Shown in pieces: positions 22,461 through 34,095 of a DNA stretch of 64,000 nt. The notes below the pieces were generated by a model that saw only the letters and a list, made by a program, of their open reading frames with translations, ran no database searches and had not been told where the DNA came from. Numbering within the stretch: the first letter of the stretch is position 1; each line of letters starts with the position of its first letter. Position numbers and translations under genes: made by a program. This DNA is from Coix lacryma-jobi var. lacryma-jobi (Eukaryota > Streptophyta > Magnoliopsida > Poales > Poaceae): the NCBI GenBank assembly GCA_009763385.1, contig CM019826.1, forward strand, positions 78,611,055 to 78,675,054, given 5' to 3'.

Positions 22461-23800
22461 GGCCAAGGCTCGGATTCGTCCGAGGCTCGAGGGCTCAGCC
22501 GAGGCTCGAGGAAAGGCCTCGGGAAAGCCTCCGGCTCGTCCGAGGCTAGAGGAAAGGCCTCGGGGAAGCCTCGAGCGTTGGTGGCCTCGGCTCGATTCGC
22601 CCAAGAGTCGAGGGAAGGCCTCGGGACGCTCGCGAGGGTTGCTGCGCGAGGCTGGCTCGACCGGACCCTGGGTGCGTCCGTTCAGTCAACACCGGACGCG
22701 TCCGGTCGCCAAAAACCCGATTTGGGAGCTCTCTGTTCACGACTGGACTCACGGGAACAAGCGTCCGGTCGTTACAACTGAGCGTCCGGTCAAGCACCGA
22801 GGGGGCAATGAACAGTGCCTTCAGTGAGTCCGGTTGCACCCTTAGTCCAGCGTCCGGTCGTGTAACAGAATCAACACGTGACAAGATCAACGACCGGACT
22901 CTTGAACTGTGCGTCCGGTCATCACGATCCGAGTGTCCAGTCACCCCTACAGAACCCTGTTCATCCACTGATTCGACTCGAACTCACCCAAAACGAATCC
23001 TCTAGGGATCAAACTTGGTGAGTGGAGTCACAAGGATGTCAGTGAGCTACTCCTAAGAGATCATGGCTCGAACCTAACTCCAAATCGGTGAATCGGAGAA
23101 AATAGGGGGAAGGGAGAAAACTTTACCCGAAAACTAAATCCGCCCGATCTGTGAGTTCGTGAGGTATTAGAGAAATTCCTTCGGTAGAAAGAAGACACTC
23201 ACGAAGCTACACAAGATGGTTCAAACGGATTTGCGAATCTTCCCTCGAAACAAGAATTCTCGTGAAGAACAAAAGAAGGGAAAACGTGCAAACGCGAAGA
23301 ACAAAATCGCAGGACAAATCAAAGCACGAATTTGATCCTTGGACTCAGAGGAATGGATGATTCATTAAGCACTTGGTGTACGGGCTACAAGCCACTCCAG
23401 CAGATCAAAGCTTGGATGGCGAAAAGCTCAGGAACAAGAGCCCACTCTCCTGACCCTAGCCTACTCTCACAGGAACAAAATGAGAGAGACACCACCACTG
23501 GTCTGCCAAGGATACGGCTGCCCTAGCAGCCCGTCTCATATATATAGGCGCACGTCCAATGACACAAACGCCCTTACATTAAGCACTCGACCAAATACCC
23601 CCCCAGGGGTACAACCGTCCAAACCGGTCAATCTTCATCCGACGGCCACGCCCGCACATCCGGTAGCTTCGCCTCGACGCGACCTCCCTGATGCCGCCAC
23701 GTGCCGCCACCGTCGACCGCCGCGCCTTCTCACCGATAGCTTCGCCGCAACGCAAGCCTCTCGGTGCCGCCACGCGTCGACCGTCCTTTCGGACCATCCC

Positions 23801-23933
23801 CCTGGTTTTGAGGCCCAAACCAGGCAAACCGGCCACCCCGAGTTTTGAGGCCCAAACTCGGAAACCCGCCACCCCAGGTTTTGAGGCCCAAACCTGGAAA
23901 CCGTCGATGGTAGCTTTTTGAGGCTCAGCTACC
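23801..23933 (-). repeat. Four-unit hairpin array, Sirevirus B 3' LTR
   Basis: Units pair CCTGGTTT/AAACCAGG (23801-23824), CCGAGTTT/AAACTCGG (23838-23861), CCAGGTTT/AAACCTGG (23874-23897) and GGTAGCT/AGCTACC (23909-23933). The first three share the loop TGAGGCCC. All four stems pair perfectly though they differ from one another. The array lies about 255 bp upstream of the TATA region in element orientation. Confidence 0.9.
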
Positions 23934-24549
23934 GAACCCGTACCGTAGACGGGATGTGGTTCTCACACCCCGACCACCGGCACCGATGCCGATGCATGTC
24001 CAGCCTCCACGCCGGGCACAACGCCTTCGCCATCCTCCTTGACTTGGCCGACGGCACTTGCGCCGCACGCAAGCCCGTGTCCGACCTCCCGCCAAGCGAC
24101 CCGACTCCAGCGCCTTCCTCCCGACTCGGCCGATGCACCGCACATCCCCATGTGCTCTTGCTCGCCGATGCCACGTGCCAGCTACCACAGCTGGTCCTCT
24201 GGCCCTCTGGTCCCTCAGTCCAAGCCTCCCGTCCGCCTTTCACCGCTCGGTTCGTCGGCATGGCACGTCCGCCGCACGGCACGCCCATCCTTCACCGCAC
24301 CCGGTCCGTCAGCACGGCACGGCTCAACTTGACCTTCACCTCGCCATAGACCACTGTCTCCGAGCTCCACACCTGCACATCAACACAGCCAAGAGACACA
24401 TGTTGCACACACACACCAACACATAAACACCACACAACTCACGCCACCGGTTAGTCATAACATTAAGCGCATAGCAAGATAATGACTCAACCGGGTAAAA
24501 GCCTCAAACCTTCCTCAACACAGTCAATCATTCATCATATGTATTCTCA

Positions 24550-27004
24550 ATCTCCCCCTTGATGAATGCATTGACTGACAATAAAATCAAAAAGGAAGAG
24601 TTTGAAGGCCAGTCTCACTCAAGTGCCCAAAAGCTAGGTAAAAGTAAACACAAGGCCACTTGAGAGAGGGTGGATCATGAATACTCCAAATAAAAGCTCT
24701 CGGTCCCAAAAGAAATGGGAAAAGCGGGCAAAGCCTCCACATAACCGAAGAGTCAAGAGAAGACAAGAGTTTCATGAATCCCAAAAGGCACTCGAAAACT
24801 AATCTCAAAAATTGTCAAACAATCATCACAAAAAGAAACCAAGGTACTTATCCACTTGGATTCACTTGGGTTACTCCCCCTTACTTGGGTTTCTAAATTT
24901 CCCCCTTTACTTGGGTTTCTAAATTTCTCCCCCTTGATGATTGAATTGACAAAAACTAAGCACAAGAGATGGTTTGAGATACCAACACCGAAAGCTTGGT
25001 CCCCAAAGACATGGGCAACGGCTCGACGCAACCAAGCGAAGGATCGGAGCAACAACTCAACAAAGAGCAAAAGACGTGGTTCCCAAAGACATGGGCAACG
25101 GCTCGACGCAACCAAGTCAAAAATGAGCTAGTCCTCAAGAAGAGGCAGAAAAGGGCTCAACACCGCTAGCTCAAGGCTCGACACCAAATGAGGCTGAAAC
25201 AGCGCATAAGAAGCAAAACTGCTAGTCCCTCAAGATAGAGGCACAGAGGCTCAACACAACTAGCAGAAAATTTGATACCATTCAAAATCAGCCACAAATT
25301 GGTGATAACAGCTAGTTCCTCAAGACAGAGGCAAAACGGCTCAACACAACTAGCACGCTCGATACCAATGCCTTACGGCCAAACATGCTCCGCACCAATG
25401 GAAAACCAATCGAAGCGTACCAATGAAGGAACACAAGGAAGGTTCAATTCCAATTGAAAAAGCCCAAAGAAAAGGCTCAAGTCGAAATGGAGCACAAACA
25501 CTCGGAGCATGCGGAGAAGCAGCAAGACAAAAGCGACTCCCCCAGAAAGCAAGCCTATATACAAAAGCTAGGCAATACAGCTCAAGACATCAATTGCTTT
25601 CCATACCGGAAGATGGATACCAATTGGAACACATAAAAGAGCTATACCGAGTGAAGATACCAATTGAAGAAGAAACCAAAAGAGCTAAAACTCCCCCTCG
25701 CTCAAAGCTCTCCCCAAAATGCATGACTCTCCCCTTTGTGCCAACACTTAAGCTCCCCCTTGAAAACAGCTTCTCCCCCTTGACAAAAGGGAACATGCTG
25801 AGGGACTTTGACATTTTCCACAAAATTGACACAAACACAAGACAAGTCATCCAAAAGCATATGGGGGCAGTGAGAAGCATTAAAAGAGCCCGAAACCAAT
25901 TGAAGGTGACCACAAAGAATATCGGAGCTGGGGGTATGCACACTAAGGTAGAATGCATGAAATGTACAATGCAACAGCTTCAAGTGTATAGCAATCAGAA
26001 TAAAAAGATGCTCAATGGGGCGCTGCCCTGAAAGTGTAGCAACCAATACAAATGCTAGCTAAGGCTCAAACTGATCAAATGAATACAAAATATGAACAAT
26101 TAAGCATATGAGCAGTTTTAAGCCATTTGAAAAGGAGTTCACCACTAAATATAGCCCTTAGCATGAATAGACAGGAAATCAACCAAGTGCTAACTTAAGT
26201 ATAAAAGGTGAACTACCCCTAGCAAAGTTCAATCATCATGCAATAGAATGAAGCATAAACTTGTGTTATTTTCAAATTTTCATCGGAGATTGCAGCGGTA
26301 TTCACACAAGTTCATATTTAAAAGCATGTGATTGCGAGAGGTTAAAAGCATGGTCATTGCCTAACTTTTCAACCGGGCTAAGCCTATGCAAGAAAAGCAA
26401 TCGGAAGCTTAAAGCACCGGTTTCGGTCTTACACTACACGGCTCAAGTTTAACTCAAATGTGCAATGAGAAACAGTCTCGATACCGTGATGTGCTGACAC
26501 ATGCAATCCCATCTCGATCTTTTCATTTCAGTAATACTTGGATCAAAATTTTAAGCACAATGTACATATGAACAATCCAAGCAAGTGAATGACTCAGTGC
26601 GAGAGACATAGCAACCTAGCATACAAAAGATAGCATAAGTGATCTCAACACATCCTACCCATGCTAGTTGCCAATCTCAATGGTGAACAAATTAAAGGTT
26701 TCATAGTTGATTAGTCAAGTTCACCATTTGCAAAAATAGCTTAGCTCATAGCATGTATCAAGTGATCAAAAAGAGCTTAAGCTACAAGCATCATCATGAA
26801 TAAACAGGGCATACCAAAAAGAGCATAGTCTTATTTTCATTACTATATACATGAAGCTCTAAAATGCAAGATGTACATGATGAAATGCATGCAAAAGCTA
26901 GTCTATCAAAGACAAAGCAAAAACTAGCCTAAAAGGAACACCCAAAACAAAAGGGTATCGGAGATGACCAACTATGATACAATAAGCAAAATGCTTCCCC
27001 AACT
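24550..27004 (-). other. Sirevirus B 3' non-coding region with multiple polypurine motifs
   Basis: The tract next to the LTR (ATCTCCCCCTTGATG on the + strand at 24550) is repeated in variant form near 24875, 24899, 24926, 25690, 25752 and 25775. Several short hairpin motifs lie at 24994-25354. No protein of known type is encoded; the longest frame, 25423-26031, is antisense and runs through the polypurine motifs. Confidence 0.75.
24994..25354 (-). repeat. Five copies of the two-stem hairpin motif, Sirevirus B
   Basis: Copies on the + strand: 24994-25037 (GCTTGGT/ACCAAGC), 25073-25118 (GACGTGGT/ACCAAGTC, one mismatch), 25125-25172 (GAGCTAG/CTAGCTC), 25219-25266 (CTGCTAGT/ACTAGCAG) and 25311-25354 (GCTAGTT/AACTAGC). 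Inner hairpins are CCCA-type in the first two and CCTC/GAGG-type in the third and fourth. The GGCTCAACAC or GGCTCGACGC strand is shared. Confidence 0.8.
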
Positions 27005-27413
27005 AAAAGGGAAACACACATCCAGCTCACAAGCGAAGAGCCAGGAAATGCTCAAGCGACAGGCAGCAAAATCCACATCGGAAAGACCACACAGCAGAAA
27101 AGGGGTCGAAGAAGGAGTGTACCAAAAACCGAACTCAGAAAGTGTGTCGGAGGTACCTCATGAAGCACATGACCGCCTGCTGGTGTGATGCCCGAGGGGA
27201 CGCCTGATGCTGCTGAACTCCGGGGCGCCTGCCTCGCCGAAGTCGCCTCCCCTTCGCCTGATGCTGTCGCTCGCCCAGGTGCTGCTGGTGCTCACTGGAG
27301 AACTGCTCGAACGGAACCCCAAGTCGTGGAAGAAGTGGGATTGGGTCCGTGAGCCGAAATGCTCTCTCCAGGCTCCTGTTCTCCTGCACACTCAAAAGCA
27401 GAAGAAAACACAA
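27005..27413 (-). pseudogene. Sirevirus B pol relic (RNase H pieces)
   Basis: Short stretches match copia pol of Sirevirus C: QASPRASHQQAV and MRYLRHT correspond to SPRTSHRQAVKRIMRYL; then, in another frame, LCGLSDVDFAACR corresponds to LCGYSDANFAGCR; and the end ELDVCFPF with its TAG stop (27005) corresponds to ELGVCFPF. Everything from protease through most of reverse transcriptase is gone, and part of RNase H is deleted between FAACR and the C terminus. The element cannot make its own RT or integrase. Confidence 0.75.
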
Positions 27414-28183
27414 GGCATTGTCTCGTCTAGTGTGACCTCAAGGTCTCCACGAAAACGGTTAGTCACATAAAAGCATAAGGTAAGCTCTCAACAAAAAGAG
27501 GTCTACCCATGAATGATACCGCAAGGGGATATGAATCCAAACTAGACAAGACTACCATGCAACAGGATAAAGCACTATGGGGCAAAATGCATCCTAAGGA
27601 CATGATCAACTCAAACGCAGCCTAAACCTCAACACATGCTACAATGCAAGATAATGATAGCAATAGATCCAAAAGCATGTAACATGATAAAATCGAGGAA
27701 AGACTAGTGCTCAAACTAATCATATCAACAGGATACATGTAGCTAACCGAAACTAGCACCTGAAAAGTGACACCTAATGAACATCACACCTTTACAAGTA
27801 AAGCTCATGGAGAGGTATGGTAAAACATGGCATAATGTTCATAAGGATCACAGACTAGCATGAAAAGTGGATAATCCACAAAAGCTATACACAAAGCTAG
27901 CATGACATGATATACAAGATAGCACATGCTAGACTAAAGCAAAACATGATACAAAAGAAAATGTACATGTAAAAGCTATACAAGTAAGCACATGAAGAAC
28001 CATCTCATACCACAAGACATAAATCATGGATGAACAAGGTATGAGTGTATAAGAAAGCTCACCAAGCTATACAAACCTCTTTGGAGGCAAATCTAAGCGG
28101 GATGCAGAGAACCATCAAAACTTGATCACATCTAAAAGATCAAGCTCCATTCGGCGCATGTCCTCCACCCCGCGTCCTCATAT
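27414..28183 (-). other. Non-coding stretch between the pol relic and gag of Sirevirus B
   Basis: A-rich sequence with short repeated words such as CATGCTA and ACATGATA. No domain or motif is recognised. Confidence 0.6.
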
Positions 28184-30198
28184 CTACACACAAGAGGACA
28201 AAATAACCCGAGCCTTGGATCCCGAAGGGTTAGCAAGCATGTACTTGGGAATCCAGGACTTGGTCACAGATCTCAACTTCTCATGTGGGTTAGCATGATG
28301 CAAATGCTGGTTCAAAAGCGATTTTGAAACACCCTTGGAAGCATTCCTCAAAAGGACAACTCGAGGAGAAGAACGAGTCGTACCACGGGAAAAAAGGCAA
28401 ACATCTTCCAAGGTCTTTGTAGAAGAACCAATAGAAGCATCATGAACAGCATGACGTGGACGAAGAGAAGAAGCACTAGAAGCATGTCCACGACCATGAC
28501 CTATCCCACTAGAAAAGGAGTCATAAATCCCATCAACAAAAATGGGCTTCTTACTAGGAGCACAAGCGTTCATGCCATGAGACGGGCTATGAATCACCAT
28601 CTTCCTAGAAGAGCGAGCTTGGCGCAAACGTTTGGCACGCCGATAGCAAAAGCTTTCTTGATGCCCATCTTTCTCACAAAAAGAGCAATGGTACAAAGGC
28701 CTACTGGCAGGCACACCATTCTCCGACAAGTGAGAAGTCCCTTGGGACTTAGAACAAGAAGCATCAACCACCAACTTGGTGCCAATGCTAGGAGCACACG
28801 TGCCATGGGAAAGGCTACGCGGCTTCCTAAAAGCCTTAGCTCGAATTCGCCGCTCGTGCTTGACACGGCGAAAACAAAAATCGAATGAATGTCCATCCTT
28901 CTTGCAAAAGGTGCAATGGAAAACCGGATTGGGAGGACGAGTCCCAAAAATATGAGAAGCACCCTTGTCAAGAGAAGTCCCTTGGACATCACTCGAAGAA
29001 CTAGCAAGGTTAGGAGTAGCTATGAAAGAGCTATCCGAAACCTTGGCACTAGTGCTAATGTCAAAAGACTCACGCGCAACACAAGAACTCAACTCCGGTT
29101 GCAAAGAAGCAATTTTAGAAGCATCAACATCGGAGTTGCAAGAAATGCGTGACTCAAACGACTTAGCACAAAGGCTCTTGCACCTTTTGGCTAAAACCTC
29201 ATTCTCAAACATGAGGCGATCACAAGTACCACAAGGAGTGTTTTTAAGATTCTCCATCTCCTCTCTAATGCACTCGGCATATGTGGTACACAAGAGCTCA
29301 ATCTCCTTTTCAAGGTTGGCACTCGTATCATTGTGCTCAACCAACTTGGCGCTCATATCATCGCGCAAAACTTTCAAAGCCAAAACTTCTTTTTCCAAAT
29401 CAATGCATGATGTGCAAATGAAATCGGTGGAAGAAACATCACCAGAAACATCAAGCAAAGAATCATGATCAACACAAGAAGTAAGGCAAGCATCTTTATT
29501 CAAAGAGCACAAGCTACAAGGCCTAGCATTTATCTCATCAATTTCAGCCCTAGCATGCTCAAGTTTATCTACACATGTGGTGTGAGTCAATTTTAATTCA
29601 TTAATTTCAGCAAGCAAAGACTCACATGAAACACATGGTAAAGAAGCTTTTGACCTAAGCAAGGCTATTTCAGATTTAGCATAAACAAGGTCCTTGCGCA
29701 AGTCAAAGCAAACAAGACATGGTATGGAAGCATTTGATTTCAACATTTCATTTTCAGATTTTAAGCTAGCAAGAGAAAAGCATAGCTCATCATTCTTCCT
29801 AACCATGTCACTACAAGAGGTGCAAGGTAAAGAAGCACTAGACTTCCAATGAAAAGGCCACATTTCAACCTAGCAATGGAGCATTTCAACTTCTTGATCT
29901 TTCTATGCAAGGTATCACAAAGCTCATCATATCTCAGGTTATCATCACAACAAGCTTCAAATCGTTGGGACAAAATCCCAAGACTAGCGAGAAGTGTACC
30001 TTTCTTGGCCTTGCCAAGTTCACGTATACGATCCTCCGTTGAATGCTCATCATCTCCTAGGAAGTCCAGCAAAGCTTCCACCTCACGTTCCACCTCAAGA
30101 GTCGTACTCCTCCTTCTTGCCAAAAAGTCGTCCTCGATCATATGTCCAAGACTCAAACCTAAGGACAAAGACACACTGGAAGAAGAACTTGGTGCCAT
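28184..30198 (-). pseudogene. Sirevirus B gag-like protein (coiled coil with CxxC pairs, two zinc knuckles), one frameshift
   Basis: From Met at 30198 the frame gives a Ser-rich start (MAPSSSSSV) and a helical region to about 29870, where it shifts; the rest continues from 29863 to 28184 (about 559 codons). The second part is a coiled coil punctuated by CxxC pairs (CTSC, CLVC, CVSC, CSLC, CTSC, CGTC). Two knuckles follow, CTFCKKDGHSFDFC and CEKDGHQESFC within CSFCEKDGHQESFC, both C-x2-C-x4-H-x4-C. The C-terminal region is rich in Arg and Ser. Gag packages element RNA into particles. The capsid-type N-terminal domain present in Sirevirus C gag (YWKISMLAYLQ region) is not seen. The shift lies in one place only, so the frame was probably open recently. 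Confidence 0.75.
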
Positions 30199-30331
30199 CT
30201 CGAAAAGCACCGTTAGTGTTAGCCAAAACACAAGCTCAACACCTCGACAAGCAAAGTCGGAAACAGAACCGCTTTCAAAAGGGTCGCCTTCGCGGATCCG
30301 GAACCGGTTAAGGTAGAGAGATCCTTAACTG

Positions 30332-30343
30332 GCTCCGATACCA
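30332..30343 (-). promoter_or_regulatory. Sirevirus B primer-binding site
   Basis: The minus strand reads TGGTATCGGAGC, a variant of the initiator-Met tRNA complement. It lies just inside the 5' LTR (30346). Confidence 0.85.
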
Positions 30344-31937
30344 ATTGAAGGACCGAGAAGCTAGCCGAAAGCGACCAGAGGGGGGGGGGTGAATGGGAGC
30401 TTCCAAATTTCCTTTCGGAAACTAGATGCCACTGTCCCAAAATCAACCCCAAGAGCAAACCCTAGAGCTTGCTAATGTCCACGACCCTAGATGTAGGGTG
30501 GATGCTTCCTAGAAGCACAGCGGGACACAAGACAACCCTAGAAATCCAACGCAAAAAGCGGATCTCAAATCGGAGCTCGAACGCAAAAGATATGGACGAA
30601 AACGTGCGCCGTCTGCACTGACCGAACTCACTGGAGCGTCCGGTCAAGATCGATCGGACGCGTCCGGTCAACAGAAACAAAGCGTCCGATTCGCCCGAGG
30701 CCGAGGCTGACGAAGAGGCCTTCGGGAAATGTCCGATTCGCCCGAGGCCAAGGCTGACGAAGAGGCCTTCGGGAAATGTCCGATTCGCCCGAGGCCAAGG
30801 CTGACGAAGAGGCCTTCGGGATACGTCCGATTCGCCCGAGGCCAAGGCTCGGATTCGTCCGAGGCTCGAGGGCTCAGCCGAGGCTCGAGGAAAGGCCTCG
30901 GGAAAGCCTCCGGCTCGTCCGAGGCTAGAGGAAAGGCCTCGGGGAAGCCTCGAGCGTTGGTGGCCTCGGCTCGATTCGCCCAAGAGTCGAGGGAAGGCCT
31001 CGGGACGCTCGCGAGGGTTGCTGCGCGAGGCTGGCTCGACCGGACCCTGGGTGCGTCCGGTCAGTCAACACCGGACGCGTCCGGTCGCCAAAAACCCGAT
31101 TTGGGAGCTCTCTGTTCACGACTGGACTCACGGGAACAAGCGTCCGGTCGTTACAACTGAGCGTCCGGTCGTTACAACTGAGCGTCCGGTCAAGCACCGA
31201 GGGGGCAATGAACAGTGCCTTCAGTGAGTCCTGTCGCACCCTCAGTCCAGCGTCCGGTCGTGTAACAGAATCAACACGTGACAAGATCAATGACCGGACT
31301 CTTGAACTGTGCGTCCGGTCATCACGATCCGAGTGTCCAGTCACCCCTACAGAACCCTGTTCGTCCACTGATTCGACTCGAACTCACCCAAAACGAATCC
31401 TCTAGGGATCAAACTTGGTGAGTGGAGTCACAAGGATGTCAGTGAGCTACTCCTAAGAGATCATGGCTCGAACCTAACTCCAAATCGGTGAATCGGAGAA
31501 AATAGGGGGAAGGGAGAAAACTTTACCCGAAAACTAAATCCGCCCGATCTGTGAGTTCGTGAGGTATTAGAGAAATTCCTTCGGTAGAAAGAAGACACTC
31601 ACGAAGCTACACAAGATGGTTCAAACGGATTTGCGAATCTTCCCTCGAAACAAGAATTCTCGTGAAGAACAAAAGAAGGGAAAACGTGCAAACGCGAAGA
31701 ACAAAATTGCAGGACAAATCAAAGCACGAATTTGATCCTTGGACTCAGAGGAATGGATGATTCATTAAGCACTTGGTGTACGGGCTACAAGCCACTCCAG
31801 CAGATCAAAGCTTGGATGGCGAAAAGCTCAGGAACAAGAGCCCACTCTCCTGACCCTAGCCTACTCTCACAGGAACAAAATGAGAGAGACACCACCACTG
31901 GTCTGCCAAGGATACGGCTGCCCTAGCAGCCCGCCTC

Positions 31938-31947
31938 ATATATATAG
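31938..31947 (-). promoter_or_regulatory. TATA region of the Sirevirus B 5' LTR
   Basis: The minus strand reads CCTATATATATGAG. Position relative to the hairpin array matches the TATA box of Sirevirus A, which supports its use for gag transcription. Confidence 0.6.
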
Positions 31948-32200
31948 GCGCACGTCCAATGACACAAACGCCCTTACATTAAGCACTCGACCAAATACCC
32001 CCCCAGGGGTACAACCGTCCAAACCGGTCAATCTTCATCCGACGGCCATGCCCGCACATCAGGTAGCTTCGCCTCGACGCGACCTCCCTGATGTCGCCAC
32101 GTGCCGCCACCGTCGACCGCCGCGCCTTCTCACCGATAGCTTCGCCGCAACACAAGCCTCTCGGTGCCGCCACGCGTCGACCGTCCTTTCGGACCAACCC

Positions 32201-32333
32201 CCTGGTTTTGAGGCCCAAACCAGGCAAACCGGCCACCCCGAGTTTTGAGGCCCAAACTCGGAAACCCGCCACCCCAGGTTTTGAGGCCCAAACCTGGAAA
32301 CCGTCGATGGTAGCTTTTTGAGGCTCAGCTACC
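32201..32333 (-). repeat. Four-unit hairpin array, Sirevirus B 5' LTR
   Basis: Same four stems as at 23801-23933, unchanged between the two LTRs. Confidence 0.9.
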
Positions 32334-34095
32334 GAACCCGTACCGTAGACGGGATGTGGTTCTCACACCCCGACCACCGGCACCGATGCCGATGCATGTC
32401 CAGCCTCCACGCCGGGCACAACGCCTTCGCCATCCTCCTTGACTTGGCCGACGGCACTTGCGCCGCACGCAAGCCCGTGTCCGACCTCCCGCCAAGCGAC
32501 CCGACTCCAGCGCCTTCCTCCCGACTCGGCCGATGCACCGCACATCCCCATGTGCTCTTGCTCGCCGATGCCACGTGCCAGCTACCACAGCTGGTCCTCT
32601 GGCCCTCTGGTCCCTCAGTCCAAGCCTCCCGTCCGCCTTTCACCGCTCGGTTCGTCGGCATGGCACGTCCGCCGCACGGCACGCCCATCCTTCACCGCAC
32701 CCGGTCCGTCAGCACGGCACGGCTCAACTTGACCTTCACCTCGCCATAGACCACTGTCTCCGAGCTCCACACCTGCACATCAACACAGCCAAGAGACACA
32801 TGTTGCACACACACACCAACACATAAACACCACACAACTCACGCCACCGGTTAGTCATAACATTAAGCGCATAGCAAGATAATGATTCAACCGGGTAAAA
32901 GCCTCAAACCTTCCTCAACACAGTCAATCATTCATCATATGTATTCTCAGTGCTGCCTCGCTGCTGTTATGGAGGAGAAGGAGGGCATGGGGGATTTTGA
33001 TGTGGAGAGACCGAGGGGAAAGAAGAGACCGGCCTTGGTCTTTTGCGTGGGCGAGGGAAAGGAGCGCGGCAGAGGGCACCGCCCCTCTGCGCCAATGGGA
33101 AGGAGGCGCGGCCTCGGGACGAGGGGCGCGACCTCAGAACGCAACCCAGAGTGTCAGGCAATTTTTCGGTAAAATTTCTTTCCCAAAATGGCAGGTTTCC
33201 GGAAACTTTCAATTATTTTCAAAAATTACAAATACTCATCAAACGGACTCTGATCCCGACGAAACCAATTTTGTTGTCGTCGTCTCGACAAGTACTCCGA
33301 CTTTCGTTAAAGGCGCTCAGTCAAATTCCGGATCGTTTGTCCGGTAATGATCGTCGACGGCAGCTTCGCGGTGACCGAAATTTTGATTTCGCAGTACAGA
33401 CTTAACTTATTTCTGAAACGTGAAAACTGCATTATACCCTATCTCGCATGCTCGTTTTCCCTATTTCCGGCACCGATCCAGGTCTCGATCATAAAACGAA
33501 ATTTGTTCCTTTCAATCTGTACTACAACTTTCGTTTAAGGCGCACTGACATGCGAACACCCGAAAATACCTTTCAACTCCGGTCAAAGCGGTCACCCGGT
33601 AGGATCCAGATTACGGTCTCTCGTCGGTCGGAATATTTTCTGGTGGTCTGCTCAACATAAAACTTTCATAACTTTTGCTCGTGAGTCCACAAATAATTGA
33701 TTGGGCATAATTGCAAAACTTGGTTGAACCCGAATGATTTTCTTCAGTTAATTAGCCAGAACAGGCAAAGCTGCGACTCGTCATTTCATGTGACTTATTG
33801 ATTCCAAATTTTGCCAAACTTTTCTACCAGTCACTGTAGATACGAACTGAAGCAGAGAACATGAAAAAGTCATGTTTAGCAATAATCTTGAATAATCCAA
33901 AATTGGGCAATCATTATTACTTGTGCTGTTAATTATTTCCAGAATAATTTAAACAGAGGCTCTATTTCCGGGGTTGATTCCAAATCTTCAGTCATCACTG
34001 ACAATACTAGAAATGATCTCTCGATCATCACCAGACATACCATGTTTGTGTTCAAACTGACTGCTCAACTGGCGTCAAACACCTGGGGTGTTACA

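Larger units (their letters stand above)
21969..24549 (-). repeat. Sirevirus B 3' LTR
   Basis: It begins TGAAGGACCGAG and ends TCTCA on the + strand, 2581 bp. It contains CGTCCGGTC palindromes (22236-22937), a 47-bp tandem repeat (22306-22460), a TATA region (about 23538-23547, minus strand) and a four-unit hairpin array (23801-23933). Long frames on both strands are by-products of the GC-rich repeats. Confidence 0.9.
21969..32949 (-). mobile_element. Sirevirus B (Ty1/copia), complete ends, gag kept, pol deleted
   Basis: It runs from LTR to LTR, 10,981 bp, with target duplication GTGCT at 21964-21968 and 32950-32954. The uninterrupted site is seen in the right LARD LTR near 62024-62030. The internal region 24550-30345 holds gag, a short pol relic and long non-coding parts. 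The LTRs differ at roughly twenty sites plus a 21-bp duplication, counted by eye over 2.58 kb, so it is a recent insertion. Confidence 0.9.
30346..32949 (-). repeat. Sirevirus B 5' LTR
   Basis: 2604 bp, nearly identical to 21969-24549. The main difference is a tandem duplication of GTTACAACTGAGCGTCCGGTC-like sequence near 31145-31190 that adds one palindrome. It carries the hairpin array at 32201-32333 and the TATA region at 31938-31947. Confidence 0.9.
12068..34095 (-). repeat. 3' LTR of the LARD element (left copy), interrupted by Reina and Sirevirus B
   Basis: LTR pieces are 12068-15923, 21608-21968 and 32950-34095, about 5.35 kb in total. They align in order with 46003-47125 and 60173-63138. 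The first three bases are mutated (TTTGACAG against TGTGACAG). AT-rich stretches such as 13900-15500 are part of the LTR and hold no gene. The GC-rich part 15820-15923 plus 21608-21968 gives long chance frames on both strands. Confidence 0.85.

Noticed and set aside
22350..22781. A 143-codon frame (also at 30729-31160) conserved in both Sirevirus B LTRs
   Set aside because: It runs through the 47-bp tandem repeat and palindromes; conservation is due to LTR identity, not coding.
22236..22937. Regularly recurring CGTCCGGTC considered as a CRISPR-like array
   Set aside because: Spacing is irregular, the repeats are short palindromes known from Sirevirus LTRs, and the sequence is from a plant.
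23925..24426. Several overlapping frames on both strands, repeated at 32325-32826
   Set aside because: GC-rich LTR sequence with low stop density; frames occur on both strands and have no domain.
25423..26031. 202-codon frame considered as an env-like gene of Sirevirus B
   Set aside because: It is antisense to the element, crosses polypurine motifs and has no signal peptide or membrane segment.
28442..29468. Long + strand frames opposite the Sirevirus B gag
   Set aside because: Shadows of the minus-strand gag, which has the zinc knuckles.
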